Part shown: positions 9,840-20,508 of the stretch, piece by piece
How positions within the stretch are numbered: the first letter of the stretch is position 1
How the letters are laid out: every line of letters starts with the position of its first letter
Assembly: GCF_900141995.1 (NCBI RefSeq)
Contig: NZ_FQZA01000005.1
Location: 186,001-250,000, forward strand
Length of the DNA: 64,000 bases
Direction of reading: 5' to 3'
Source of the DNA: Palleronia salina
Lineage (GTDB): Bacteria; Pseudomonadota; Alphaproteobacteria; Rhodobacterales; Rhodobacteraceae
Program-made: the position numbers and the translations under genes
The notes under the pieces: generated by a model
Told to the model about the DNA's origin: nothing
Seen by the model: the letters and a program-made list of their open reading frames with translations, nothing else
The model's database searches: none

Positions 9840-11897
9840 TCAGAGCGTCCGGACCAGCCTGAGCGCGTCGTAGATCGCGGCGTGGGTGTTGCGGGCTGCG
9901 ACCGCGTCGCCGATGCGGAACAGCTGGTAGCGACCGTCGGGGTTTCGCGTCACGGTCTGCGGACGCCCTACGATCAGCGCCTCGTGGTCCACCTCGCCAC
10001 GGTTGCTCGAACCCTCGCGCAGGTCGAAATACAAGTCGTCCAGCGGCCGGGTGCCGTGGTTGACCACCACCTGGTCGACGCGACGTTCGCGGGTGAAGGC
10101 GCCGTAGTCGCTGCCCAGCGTGGCCACCACTTGGTTGCCGTCGCGCCTCACGGCATCCACGCGCCAGGTGGGCGTGAAGGTCACGTCGTGGTCCTGCAGG
10201 ATCCGCAACGACGGCGTCAGCGACATCGCCATGACCTCGGAGACGATGTTGCGGTCGCGGGTCACGATCTCGACCCGCGCGCCGGTTTTGGCGATGCGCT
10301 CGGCGGCTTGCAAGGCCGGGTAGTCGCCCGCGTCGTCGTAGATCAGGACGTTTTCGCCGGGCGCCACGTCGCCCGACAGGATGTCCCAGGCCGAAACGAC
10401 CAGGTCGTTGCCGCTCTCCAGCACCTCGGTATGGGGCAGGCCGCCCGTGGCGATGATGACGGCATCGGGGCCATCGGCCAGCACGTCCTCGGGGCCGGCG
10501 AAGCTGTTGTAGTGGAACCGCACGCCCGCGCGGTCGCACTCGGCCACGCGCCAGTCGATGATCTGGATCATCTCGCGCCGCCGCTCGGTCTGCGCGGTCA
10601 GGCGGATCTGGCCGCCGGGATGGTTCGCGGCCTCGTGCACCACGACGTCGTGCCCGCGCGCCGCCGCGACGCGCGCGGCCTCAAGCCCGGCGGGGCCGGC
10701 GCCGATCACCACGATCTTGCGGGGCTTCTCGGCCCTGGCGATCTCGTGTGGCTGTTCCAGCTCGCGCCCCGTGGACGGGTTGTGCACGCACAGGGCCATG
10801 CCGCCCTGGTAGATCCGGTCGAGGCAGTAGTTCGCACCGACGCAGGGGCGGATGCGCGCCTCGTCCCCGCGCTGGATCTTGGCGACGATATGGGGGTCGG
10901 CCATGTGCGCGCGGGTCATGCCGACAAGGTCCAGCTTGCCCGATCCGATGGCGTGGCGCGCGGTGGCCACATCCTGGATCTTTGCGGCGTGGAAGGTCGG
11001 GAAGGCCGTGGCCTTGCGGATCTCGCCCGCGAAATCCAGATGCGGCGCCGACCGCATCCCCTGCACCGGGATCACGTCGGTCAGGCCCGCGTCTGTGTCG
11101 ATATGGCCCTTCACCACGTTCAGGAAATCCACCAGCCCGCTGTCCTTCAGGCGGCGCGAGATCTCGAGGCCGTCCTCGTTGGTCAGCCCGCCCGCCAGGT
11201 CCTCGTCGCCCGTGTAGCGCACGCCGACGATGAAGTCGGGGCCGCAGGCCTCGCGGATCTTGCGCAGCACGTCGAAGGTGAAGCGCAGGCGGTTGTCGAG
11301 GCTCGGCCCGCCGTAGGGCCCGTCGAGATCGTTGGTGAGCGGCGACCAGAACTGGTCCATCAGGTGGCCGTAGGCCTGCAGCTCGATCCCGTCGAGGCCA
11401 GCCGCCTGCATCCGCTGCGCGGCCGAGGCGTAGTCGGCGACAAGGCGGGCGATGTCCCAGTCCTCGGCCTTCTTCGGGAAGGCCTTGTGCGACGGCTCGC
11501 GCTCGTGCCCCGGCGACACCACGGGCAGCCAGTCGCCCTTGTCCCAGCGCGTCCGGCGACCGAGATGGGTAAGCTGGATCATCACCGCGCAGTCGTGATC
11601 GTGGCATTCGTCTGTGAGGGCTTTCATCCAGTCCACGACCTCGTCCTTCCAGGCGAGGATGTTGTTGAAGACCGGCGGGCTGTCGCGCGACACGCTGGCC
11701 GACCCTGCGGTCATCGTCAGGCCGACGCCCGCGCGCGCCCGCTCCACATGGTAGGCGCGATAGCGGTCCTTCGGCATGCCATCCTCGGGATAGGCCGGTT
11801 CATGCGACGAGATCATCAGCCGGTTCTTCAGGGTCAGGTGCTTCAGCTGGTAGGGCTGGAAAAGCGGATCCCGCGCTGTGGACGTTTGCGTGTTCAT
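9840..11897 (-). CDS. DgcA/StcD-like N-methyl demethylase (FMN/FAD/Fe-S oxidoreductase)
   Basis: The 685-residue protein has the trimethylamine-dehydrogenase layout. An old-yellow-enzyme TIM barrel covers about 10-340 (KNRLMISSHEPAYPEDGMPK, QLTHLGRRTRW, DGPYGG). An iron-sulfur cysteine region lies at 352-370. A FAD-binding Rossmann motif (VVIGAGPAGLEAAR) is at about 395, followed by an NAD-type nucleotide-binding fold. Relatives are dimethylglycine demethylase DgcA and N-methylproline demethylase StcD, which oxidise the N-methyl group left after the Rieske enzyme has removed the first. The start at 11897 is chosen because it overlaps the stop of the upstream reductase in an ATGA. Only three cysteines (C352, C358, C370) appear where trimethylamine dehydrogenase has four. 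Context supports betaine catabolism; glycine betaine versus stachydrine cannot be decided from sequence. Confidence 0.85.
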   Translation of the reverse strand: MNTQTSTARDPLFQPYQLKHLTLKNRLMISSHEPAYPEDGMPKDRYRAYHVERARAGVGLTMTAGSASVSRDSPPVFNNILAWKDEVVDWMKALTDECHDHDCAVMIQLTHLGRRTRWDKGDWLPVVSPGHEREPSHKAFPKKAEDWDIARLVADYASAAQRMQAAGLDGIELQAYGHLMDQFWSPLTNDLDGPYGGPSLDNRLRFTFDVLRKIREACGPDFIVGVRYTGDEDLAGGLTNEDGLEISRRLKDSGLVDFLNVVKGHIDTDAGLTDVIPVQGMRSAPHLDFAGEIRKATAFPTFHAAKIQDVATARHAIGSGKLDLVGMTRAHMADPHIVAKIQRGDEARIRPCVGANYCLDRIYQGGMALCVHNPSTGRELEQPHEIARAEKPRKIVVIGAGPAGLEAARVAAARGHDVVVHEAANHPGGQIRLTAQTERRREMIQIIDWRVAECDRAGVRFHYNSFAGPEDVLADGPDAVIIATGGLPHTEVLESGNDLVVSAWDILSGDVAPGENVLIYDDAGDYPALQAAERIAKTGARVEIVTRDRNIVSEVMAMSLTPSLRILQDHDVTFTPTWRVDAVRRDGNQVVATLGSDYGAFTRERRVDQVVVNHGTRPLDDLYFDLREGSSNRGEVDHEALIVGRPQTVTRNPDGRYQLFRIGDAVAARNTHAAIYDALRLVRTL

Positions 11898-12961
11898 GCC
11901 TCGATCTTCACCTTGCCGATGGGGTTGGAGCAGCAGGCGAGGATGTATCCCGCCGCGATGTCGTCTTCGGTGATCCCGCCATTGTGGACCATGTGAACGT
12001 GACCCTCGGCCTTCTTCACCTTGCAGGTCCCGCAGACCCCGAAGGTGCAGCCCGCCGGAAGGAGGGCGCCGGCCGCGCGGGCCGCGGCCAGCAGCGTCTC
12101 GGTCTGCGCGACCTTCACCTGCTTGCCCGAGACCGTGAACTCGACCTCGGCCATCTCGGCGTCGTCCAGCGTGACGTCCTCGGGCACCTGCGAGGTGTCG
12201 GGCAGGGGGGCATGGAAGCTTTCCTGGTGGTAGCGGTCCATGTCGTAGCCGAGACCGTAAAGCGCCTCGCGCACGGCCTGCATGAACGGCTCGGGGCCGC
12301 AGCAGAACACCTCGCGGTCCAGGTAATCGGGCGCGGCGAGGCCCAGGATCAGCTGGTTGAACGTGCCGCGATAGCCGGTCCAGGGCTGGTAGGGGTCCGT
12401 GCCCTCGACCACCCACGCCAGCTCGATCCCGGTGCTGCGGGACGCGATATGCTCCAGCCGCTCGCGGAAGATGATCTCCGACGGCCGCCGGGCGCAGTTG
12501 ACGAAGACGATGTCCGGATCGCGCCCGGCATCGTACATATGCGCGGTCATCGACATCATCGGCGTGATGCCCGACCCGGCCGAGATGAACAGGTATTTCT
12601 GGGCCGGATGGTTCAGGTACGAAAACGTCCCGCCCGGCCCGGTCGCGCGCAGCCGCATGCCGGGCCGCAGGTGGTCGAGCATCCAGCGCGTGCCCAGCGA
12701 CGCGTCCTGCGCCTTGACTGTGATCGTCAGCGAGGTGGGCCGCGAGGGCGAGGACGAGATCGTGTAGGTCCGGTGCAGGGGGCCGCCGGCCACCGGCAGT
12801 TCCAGCGTGACGAACTGGCCCGGCTTGAACGAGAACAGCGCACCCGACGGCGCCTGGAAGGTGAAGGTCACCACGTTCGGCGCCTCGGGCAGGGTCGAGA
12901 CGCATTCGAGCGGTTCGTCGTCGTTCCAGAAGGCGAGGCGGGGCTGGCTGTGGGTGTTCAT
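11894..12961 (-). CDS. Ferredoxin-NAD(P)H reductase component of a Rieske betaine demethylase (GbcB-like)
   Basis: The 355-residue protein passes electrons from NAD(P)H to the partner oxygenase. An FAD domain carries the RTYTISS motif (R64 region), and the NAD-binding part carries GSGITPMM. A C-terminal plant-type 2Fe-2S ferredoxin domain has cysteines at about 304, 309, 312 and 342/343 (CTFGVCGTC...ACC). This order, FNR module then ferredoxin, matches GbcB and related class IA/III oxygenase reductases. The gene lies 4 bases downstream of the oxygenase gene and its stop overlaps the start of the flavoprotein gene, so the three are very probably one operon. Confidence 0.88.
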   Translation of the reverse strand: MNTHSQPRLAFWNDDEPLECVSTLPEAPNVVTFTFQAPSGALFSFKPGQFVTLELPVAGGPLHRTYTISSSPSRPTSLTITVKAQDASLGTRWMLDHLRPGMRLRATGPGGTFSYLNHPAQKYLFISAGSGITPMMSMTAHMYDAGRDPDIVFVNCARRPSEIIFRERLEHIASRSTGIELAWVVEGTDPYQPWTGYRGTFNQLILGLAAPDYLDREVFCCGPEPFMQAVREALYGLGYDMDRYHQESFHAPLPDTSQVPEDVTLDDAEMAEVEFTVSGKQVKVAQTETLLAAARAAGALLPAGCTFGVCGTCKVKKAEGHVHMVHNGGITEDDIAAGYILACCSNPIGKVKIEA

Positions 12962-12965
12962 CGCG

Positions 12966-14304
<1,339 letters not shown>

Positions 14305-14306
<2 letters not shown>

Positions 14307-15222
14307 GCACATGCGGCATCCCGAAGTCGAAAAGCGACCCGTGTCCCGACCCTACGCCCTGCCGTCCTTCACCTCGCTCAGCTGCTTCGAGGCGGCCGCG
14401 CGCAACAACAGCTTCAAGGCCGCCGCGGCCGAGCTGAACGTGACGCCCGCCGCCGTGAGCCACCAGATCAAGGCGCTGGAGGCCGAGATGGCCCAGCCGT
14501 TGTTCCGCCGCCAGCACCGCGGGGTCGAACTGACCGAGGCGGGCGCCTTCCTGTTCGTGGCCGTCCAGCGCGGGTTCGAAGGGATCTCGGGCGCCGTGCG
14601 CGAAATCCGTGGCCGCCCCGAGGGCGAGGATGTCATCATTCACGCGACCACGGCGGTCAGCGCCTTCTGGCTGACGCCGCAGATCTCGCATTTCTGGAGC
14701 CATCATCCCGAGACGGTCGTCTCGCAGGTCGTCAGCGACGTCGAGCCGATGGAGGATCGCGTTGACCTGAGCATCCGGTATGGCCCGATCCCCGACGATG
14801 ACGGCACCTATGTCACGCTCTTCACCGACAACATCGTCGCGGTCGGCTCGAAGGAATTCGCGCGGCGATATGCCGTCGCGTCGGTCGCCGATCTCGCCGC
14901 CGCGCCGCTGGTGCATGTCACGACCCGGCGGGTGGAATGGACCGGCTGGAAGGACTGGCTGGGCGCCTTCGGCGTCGAGGCGCAGACCGGCAAGCGGACG
15001 ACCGTGAACAACTTCATGATCGCGCTGCAACTGGCGCAGGACGGCGTCGGCGCCGTGCTGGGCTGGGAACGGCTGATCGGCACGCTGCTGGAGCAGGAGG
15101 CGCTGGTCCCGCTGGTGCCCGATCACCTGGTGTCGCCGCATCCCTTCTACCTTCAGATCCATCCCCGCGCCTCGGCCGAGGCGCGGTTCGTGGCCGAGTG
15201 GATCGCCCGGCAAGCCGGCTGA
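14305..15222 (+). CDS. LysR-family transcriptional regulator (GcvA/TrpI-type)
   Basis: The N-terminus has the LysR winged helix (SFTSLSCFEAAARNNSFKAAAAELNVTPAAVSHQIKALE shortened here: FEAAARN...AVSHQI). An effector-binding domain follows with the VDLSIRYG motif typical of the GcvA subgroup. Starting at 14305 or 14311 gives about 305 or 303 residues, the usual LysR size; the open frame reaches further upstream to 14194 but that would overlap the opposite gene's start. It is divergent from the betaine demethylase operon, and the palindromes between them suggest it controls that operon. The effector is unknown and could be a betaine or its demethylation product. Confidence 0.88.
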
Positions 15223-15228
15223 TCCGCG

Positions 15229-15247
15229 CCGGTTCCCGGGACCGGCT
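15229..15247. terminator. Hairpin after the LysR gene
   Basis: GCCGGT and ACCGGC bracket a TCCCGGG centre just after the LysR stop, forming a compact GC hairpin followed by TTCTCC rather than a clean T run. It could end the LysR transcript or separate it from the downstream RTX gene. Support is weak. Confidence 0.3.
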
Positions 15248-15393
15248 TCTCCGACCTCCTCGCCGATCGCCGGACCGCGCCGCAGGGCCAATTGAGGGAT
15301 CCACCCCATAACCCCCGCCACCGGGGCACCGGTAGACCTGTCTGCATCGGATCACGAAGCAGGCGCGGGGCGCCACGGACAGGAGGAAAGATC

Positions 15394-17625
15394 ATGGGTT
15401 GGACAACTTTCGGCAAGGTCGCGGACGTCATCGGCGTGGTGGTCAGCGGCATCGGCACTGGCATGACCGCGAAGGACATCATCGAGAACATCCTCGACCC
15501 CAGCGCCGGCCTGAACGACGCGGTCGCGGAACTCAGCGCCGAGATCGCCGAGCTGGGTCGCAAGATCGACGACCTGGCCGAGCAGCAGCGGATCGAGGCC
15601 CTGAACGACGGGCTGCAACTGTCGAAGCAGGCGTTCGACCGGGTCAAGGATTACCCCGAACTGGGCCCCAGCGAAATCCAGTCGGTCATCCGCGACGCCT
15701 TCAACGGGCTGGACGACGTGGTGAACACGGCGACGGGGATCATGGACCGCGATCCGACCCCCGAAGAGGTCCTGTCGGTCGGCAGCGCAGTGTCCTTCGC
15801 GATGCTGGTGCAGATCCAGTCCGCCACGCTGTTCTCGGAGGGGGAATACCTGGGCCCCGACGCCTCGACCCAGGGGGGCGAACGTCAGCACGGCGGCCAT
15901 CGCCGCGACTCGATCCGCGACAACCTGATCGAAGGGGTCCAGATCCTTCAGGCGCTGGACGAGGTCGCCGAACAGGCGCTGGACCTCGATGTCTCGCAGT
16001 CCACCACCACCTACTACGCCACCGACACTACGCTGGATTACAATGAATGGTGGACCCGGGCCGACGACGGCGCGCTGATCGACTTCCTCGAGTTCGCGGG
16101 CAACTTCAGCTTCGGCGGTGGCGGCAGCACCTACCGCGTTCCGTCCAAGACCATCACCACCTACACCATCAATGTCGACGGCGATGCGGATGGCGCCAAG
16201 ATCAAGGCCGTCCTCGAGACCTTTTTCGGGGACGACTATCAGCTGCACGGTTCGACGCCCGATGCGCCGATGACGGCCTGGGTGCCGACGGGCACCACCG
16301 TGACCATCCCGGCCGAGGCGACCGGCGGCGCCCCGCTGACGCTGACCAGCGGTTCGCATACGGCCCACACCATCTCCAACTACCTGGAAGACGCCATAAC
16401 CCACGCGATTTACGGGGGGACGCCGCTGGACGGCACGGGCGAGACCTCCGCCGAACTGATCGCGCCGGTGATCGACCTGATCGACGGCCAGATGATCCGC
16501 AAGCACGACGGCGACGGCACCTTCCACGGCACGCGGTCGTCCACGGACCAGCGCGGCGAAAGCGACAACCCGTTCCTCAGCGCCGACGGCGACGATTTCA
16601 TCACCAATGTCGGCAGCTACGACGGGGCGACCCTGCTGGGCTATGGCGGTTCCGACTACCTCAAGGGCGGGATCAACACCGACATCATGAAGGGCGGAAG
16701 CGGTAACGACGTCTATTTCGGCGGCACCGGCAACGACACGCTCTTCGACGACGAGGGCGGCCTGGACCGGGCGATCTTCGTCGGCGACAAGCAGGACTAC
16801 ACGCTGACCCTCGAGGTGGTCGACGACGCGCTCAGCGTGGTCGTCAGCGGGCAGGAGACGACCGTCGATGGCGAGACCTTCTACGCGCTCGACGGTCGGG
16901 ATAGCCTCTACGGGATCGAGAGCGTCACTTTCGACGACGTTACGGTCGACCTGCGCACCGAAGACTTCGGAACCGACAAGATCGCCGATGGCGTGGCGAC
17001 CTGGACCCTGGCCGAGGGCAGCACCAACCTGTTCGGCTGGATCGGCGACAACGATCTGACGGGCCGCGCGACGGATGACCGGCTGGTCGGACAGGACGGC
17101 CAGGACACGCTGTCCGGCCAGGGCGGGGACGACGACCTCGCGGGCAATGGCGGCGACGACGTGCTGCGCGGTGACAGCGGCAACGACCTGCTGCTGGGCG
17201 GCGCCGGGGCCGATACGCTGGAAGGCGGGCAGGGCAACGACACCCTGAACGGCGGCGACGGGGTCGACTGGCTGGAGGGTGGCGACGGCGCGGATGTGTT
17301 CGTCTTCGACAACATGGACGATGTCGACGTCATCACCGACTTCCAATCCGGCACGGACAAGATCCAACTGGACGGCGATGTCTTCTTCGGGTTCGACGGC
17401 GGCTTCGGCACGGACGACCTGGTCTTCGGAATGGACGTGAACCCCTCGTATTACGCGATGGCCCCGTGGATGTGGGGCATGATGGGCGCGTTCGACAACT
17501 CGATGGTCTACCGCGACGGGGCGCTCTTCTACGACGACAACGGCGGGATGTACGGGGGCGAGACGCTGATCGCTTTCCTGGAAGGCGCGCCCACCCTGGC
17601 GGCCAGCGATTTCGAGATCATCTGA
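15394..17625 (+). CDS. RTX-type secreted protein with a long non-repeat N-terminal domain
   Basis: The gene starts at ATG 15394, preceded by an excellent AGGAGG six bases or so upstream, and encodes 743 residues. Residues 1-150 are mostly helical with heptad-like charge patterns (AVAELSAEIAELGRKIDDLAEQ). Residues about 150-390 are a mixed region that I cannot assign. Two RTX blocks follow, near residues 400-460 and 545-640 (GGAGADTLEGGQGNDTLNGG), then ITDFQSGTDKIQL, a typical tail of the serralysin-type beta-roll. The C-terminus ends with a hydrophobic ASDFEII-like signal expected for type I secretion. An unusual Met/Trp/Tyr-rich stretch lies just before it. No exporter gene is adjacent. Function is unknown; a toxin-like N-terminal domain is only a guess. 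Confidence 0.87.
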   Translation: MGWTTFGKVADVIGVVVSGIGTGMTAKDIIENILDPSAGLNDAVAELSAEIAELGRKIDDLAEQQRIEALNDGLQLSKQAFDRVKDYPELGPSEIQSVIRDAFNGLDDVVNTATGIMDRDPTPEEVLSVGSAVSFAMLVQIQSATLFSEGEYLGPDASTQGGERQHGGHRRDSIRDNLIEGVQILQALDEVAEQALDLDVSQSTTTYYATDTTLDYNEWWTRADDGALIDFLEFAGNFSFGGGGSTYRVPSKTITTYTINVDGDADGAKIKAVLETFFGDDYQLHGSTPDAPMTAWVPTGTTVTIPAEATGGAPLTLTSGSHTAHTISNYLEDAITHAIYGGTPLDGTGETSAELIAPVIDLIDGQMIRKHDGDGTFHGTRSSTDQRGESDNPFLSADGDDFITNVGSYDGATLLGYGGSDYLKGGINTDIMKGGSGNDVYFGGTGNDTLFDDEGGLDRAIFVGDKQDYTLTLEVVDDALSVVVSGQETTVDGETFYALDGRDSLYGIESVTFDDVTVDLRTEDFGTDKIADGVATWTLAEGSTNLFGWIGDNDLTGRATDDRLVGQDGQDTLSGQGGDDDLAGNGGDDVLRGDSGNDLLLGGAGADTLEGGQGNDTLNGGDGVDWLEGGDGADVFVFDNMDDVDVITDFQSGTDKIQLDGDVFFGFDGGFGTDDLVFGMDVNPSYYAMAPWMWGMMGAFDNSMVYRDGALFYDDNGGMYGGETLIAFLEGAPTLAASDFEII

Positions 17626-17654
17626 GACGGTGCTGGCAACAGCGAGCGACCAAT

Positions 17655-17692
17655 TCCGGGCGGCATGACACCTGAAGGTCATGCCGCCCGGA
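17655..17692. terminator. Bidirectional terminator between the RTX gene and the response regulator
   Basis: A perfect 15-bp stem (17655-17669 with 17678-17692, core CCGGGCGGCATGAC) encloses an 8-base loop. It lies between two convergent genes, 30 bases after the RTX stop and 36 bases after the response-regulator stop. There is no strong T tract, as is common in GC-rich alphaproteobacteria. Confidence 0.75.
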
Positions 17693-17727
17693 TCGTGTCG
17701 CACGCCCGCATCCCGGTGCGGCCCCGT

Positions 17728-18372
17728 TCAAAGCTGCGACGACGGGTTCAGCAGCCCTTCCTTCAGAGCATAGGACAGAAGTTGCGCCACCGAATGAACT
17801 TCCAGTTTCGCCATCAGCCGCGTGCGGTGGTTGTCGACGGTCTTGACGCTGACCGACAGCCGCTCGGCGATCGCCGCGTTCGAGCATCCTTCCGCGATCA
17901 GGTGCAGGACCTGCCGCTCGCGCGGGCTGAGCTCGGGCTTGCCCGCATCGCGTTCCAGCCGCATCAGCACTTCCCGCGCGACGTAGGGTTCTCCCTGCAG
18001 CAGGATGCGAAACCCCTCGGCCATCTCGTCGGGGGGCGTGGTCTTCAGGAAGATCCCGTCCACCCCCGCCGCGACCCAGTCCGCCAGCACGCCAGTGGCA
18101 TTGAACCCTGTTACCACGGCGATGCGCGTTTCGGGCACCCAGCGGCGCACCTCGCCGTAGACTTCCATGCCGCGCGCCTTGGGCATTCCGCTGTCCAGCA
18201 GCAGCAGGGTGGGCCGAAGCTCTCGCGTCAGGGCGATGGCTTCCAGCCCGTCCTGCGCCTCGCCCACCACGCTTGCACCGTCGAGAGACTCAATGATGCT
18301 CTTCAATCCGTTGCGGACGAGTGCATGATCGTCGGCGATAACCACGGTGGCGTCAGGACATGGCTGTGACAT
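17728..18372 (-). CDS. NarL/FixJ-type response regulator
   Basis: The protein has 214 residues. The receiver domain shows the acidic pair D14/D15, the phospho-acceptor D60 in LLLLDSGMP, and the conserved Lys in FLKTT. The C-terminal LuxR-type helix-turn-helix is LSPRERQVLHLIAEGCSNAAIAERL...TVDNHR. The ATG at 18372 is preferred because GGAGGGTGAGA lies directly upstream; a GTG at 18378 is possible. The gene is divergent from a histidine kinase whose predicted start overlaps it, so the two almost certainly form a two-component pair. Targets are unknown; the neighbouring RTX gene is one candidate. Confidence 0.9.
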   Translation of the reverse strand: MSQPCPDATVVIADDHALVRNGLKSIIESLDGASVVGEAQDGLEAIALTRELRPTLLLLDSGMPKARGMEVYGEVRRWVPETRIAVVTGFNATGVLADWVAAGVDGIFLKTTPPDEMAEGFRILLQGEPYVAREVLMRLERDAGKPELSPRERQVLHLIAEGCSNAAIAERLSVSVKTVDNHRTRLMAKLEVHSVAQLLSYALKEGLLNPSSQL

Positions 18373-20456
18373 TCTCACCCTCCCGGAGCATGACCCTGTT
18401 GGCGGTGCTGTTCTTCAGTGCCGTGTTGCTGCTCGCCGTTCAAGTTCTGGACGAGGACGATGATGACGACCCGCTTCCGGGTCTCGCGGGCCGGGGGGCG
18501 GTCCTGTCCCTGCATCCGGGCGAAACGGTCGAGGACCTGTTCCGGGTGATGCGCCTTGCCGAGGATGCCGCGGGGCCTTGCGTGGCAGGCGACGCGGTGC
18601 CCCCGCTTGTGGACGCCGCCGTCGCGCCGGGCGCTTTGGGCTGCGTGCGGTTGCGCAACGCGCGCGATGCACCCGGCCTCTGGCGGATCGACTTCGAGGG
18701 GCCGTTTTCGGCAGGCTATACCTTCGAGCTGGAAGGGGAAGACGGCGCGCAGGTCGTGCTGGACCAGCCCCCGGTGGGCGGGCCGGCGGGTCGCCCGGTC
18801 CTGGCGGACAGCAAGAGGGTGGCGTCCCTGCCGATCGTCCTTCCACCCGGGGGCGCGTCGGTCCTGCGCGTGCGGATCGACGATCCTGCGGACCTGGCGG
18901 ATGCCGATCCCGTCCTGCGGCCCGAGGCGGAATTCGACCGGGCGATGCGCCGGGACGCACAGGGCATGGGGGCACTGCTGGGCGCGGGCGTGTTGCTGCT
19001 GGCGGTCCTAGCGACCACGGCCCGGCTGGTTCGGTCGCGCCCCGCGGGACATTTCGCGGCCTATCTCGGGGCGACCCTGCTCGCCGCCGCCGTCAATGCC
19101 GGGTACCTGAACGGGGTGTTTCCCGGGAATCCCGCCCTGCCGGCCGGGGCGTTGGGCAGGTTGTTCGGGGCGGCGCAGCTTGCCGCGCACATGTCGTTCA
19201 TGGCGGCCTTCGTGGACGAAGCGTTGCCCGGTGCGGCGCTCGCTGGACGGTTGCGGCGTGCAGGTCTCATGGGCGGCGCGGTGCTTGTGCTGCTGGCCGG
19301 TGGCGCCCTGGCGCTGTCGGATCCGGCGGAGGCCGCCCGGTTCCTGGACCTGGGGTTCGAGCTGGACCCGCTGATCGAAGATCCCCTGGCATCACTGCCC
19401 GCGCTGATTGCAGCCGCCATCACCCTTGCTTGGATCGGCGCCATCATCGGCGTGTCGGCCCACCTGCTGAGACGCGATGTGTCGGGCAGCCGTCTGTTCG
19501 CCCTTGGTGGCGGGATCCTGTCCTTCGGGCTGCTGTCGGCCGGCTTGGGGATCGACGCCTTCGACCCGTTCGACGACAACCCGTTCGGACTGCAATTCGT
19601 GCTGCTGCTGGACGGGCTGATCTTCGCGGCCGCGATGACGCGGCAGGCCTTCGGCTTGAGGGGCGAGCGGGACCGCGCGCTGCGCAAGGAGCTGGAGGCC
19701 ACGCGCGAAAGGCAGGCCATGGCCGAGCGCCTGCTGAAGGCGCGCAAGGATGCCGACCGCAGCCGCACGCTGGCCGAGACCCATCGCAACCGCCTTGCGC
19801 TGACCGGTCACGACCTGCGCCAACCCCTGACCTCGCTCCACCTGGCGGTGCGCGAGGTCGAGCGGACCAACCCCCCGCTCAGCAAGACCCTGCGGACCAG
19901 TCTCGACTATATCGGCTCGGTTCTGAACGCGACGGTCGACGACACCAGGCCCGATGACCTGTCCGAGGATGAGGGGCAGTTCCACACCGAGACGGACCCC
20001 CGCGAAACCATCGAGGTCGCGCTGCTGCTGCACAACGCCGTGCGCATGTTCGCCGACGAGGCGGCGGCGAAGGGGCTGACGCTGACGCACGAGTCGTCGG
20101 ATCTGGTCGTGGAGACCGTTCCCGTGACTATTATCCGGATCCTGTCGAACCTCGTGTCGAACGCGGTGAAATATACCCAGAATGGCGGCGTGGTGGTGCG
20201 CGCCCGGATGCAGGGCGACACGGCGACGATCGAGGTGCAGGATACGGGCGCCGGTCTGAGTCCCGATGAAATCGAACGGATCCAGCAGGACTATACCCGA
20301 GGATCGGCTGCCGCGGGGGTGCACGGCGACGGGCTTGGCCTTTCCAGCGCCCGCGACTTCGCCGCCGAGCTGGGGCTGTCGCTGAAGATCCGCAGCACCG
20401 TCGGCGAAGGGACCTGCGTTTCGGTCGAGGGGCTTCCCCTGGCGCGGGCCGACTGA
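18360..20456 (+). CDS. Membrane sensor histidine kinase with 7TM-DISM-like sensor
   Basis: The 698-residue protein begins with a signal or TM helix (MTLLAVLFFSAVLLLAVQV). An extracytoplasmic domain of about 170 residues follows, then about seven membrane helices (residues about 210-430). A coiled linker, a HisKA domain with H484 in GHDLRQPLTSLH, and an ATPase domain (NLVSNAVKYT, DTGAGLS, GDGLGLS) complete it. This layout resembles the 7TMR-DISM sensor class. The start is uncertain: the ATG at 18360 overlaps the divergent response-regulator start by 13 bases, while the ATG at 18390 would remove the overlap but has a poorly spaced GGAG. The signal sensed is unknown. Confidence 0.88.
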   Translation: MAVTFSPSRSMTLLAVLFFSAVLLLAVQVLDEDDDDDPLPGLAGRGAVLSLHPGETVEDLFRVMRLAEDAAGPCVAGDAVPPLVDAAVAPGALGCVRLRNARDAPGLWRIDFEGPFSAGYTFELEGEDGAQVVLDQPPVGGPAGRPVLADSKRVASLPIVLPPGGASVLRVRIDDPADLADADPVLRPEAEFDRAMRRDAQGMGALLGAGVLLLAVLATTARLVRSRPAGHFAAYLGATLLAAAVNAGYLNGVFPGNPALPAGALGRLFGAAQLAAHMSFMAAFVDEALPGAALAGRLRRAGLMGGAVLVLLAGGALALSDPAEAARFLDLGFELDPLIEDPLASLPALIAAAITLAWIGAIIGVSAHLLRRDVSGSRLFALGGGILSFGLLSAGLGIDAFDPFDDNPFGLQFVLLLDGLIFAAAMTRQAFGLRGERDRALRKELEATRERQAMAERLLKARKDADRSRTLAETHRNRLALTGHDLRQPLTSLHLAVREVERTNPPLSKTLRTSLDYIGSVLNATVDDTRPDDLSEDEGQFHTETDPRETIEVALLLHNAVRMFADEAAAKGLTLTHESSDLVVETVPVTIIRILSNLVSNAVKYTQNGGVVVRARMQGDTATIEVQDTGAGLSPDEIERIQQDYTRGSAAAGVHGDGLGLSSARDFAAELGLSLKIRSTVGEGTCVSVEGLPLARAD

Positions 20457-20465
20457 TGAAACGTC

Positions 20466-20484
20466 CGCCTCCTTTTTGGAGGCG
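20466..20484. terminator. Terminator between convergent histidine kinase and ligD
   Basis: CGCCTCC (20466-20472), a TTTTT loop and GGAGGCG (20478-20484) form a perfect 7-bp hairpin 10 bases after the kinase stop and 25 bases before the ligD stop. It can serve both convergent genes. Confidence 0.6.
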
Positions 20485-20508
20485 CCCGGATCGGGCGGAG
20501 CCGGCGGC

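Noticed and set aside
9882-11996. A 704-codon plus-strand frame opposite the DgcA/StcD-like gene
   Set aside because: The sequence is His/Val/Arg-rich with no motif. The minus strand encodes a full flavoprotein.
11898-12905. Upstream extension of the DgcA/StcD-like frame giving 1,021 codons
   Set aside because: The extension is an out-of-frame reading of the ferredoxin reductase gene. The true start is the ATG at 11897 in an ATGA overlap.
15352-17703. A 783-codon minus-strand frame across the second RTX gene
   Set aside because: Same composition effect as for the giant RTX gene. The plus-strand gene has a perfect ribosome binding site and recognisable RTX blocks.
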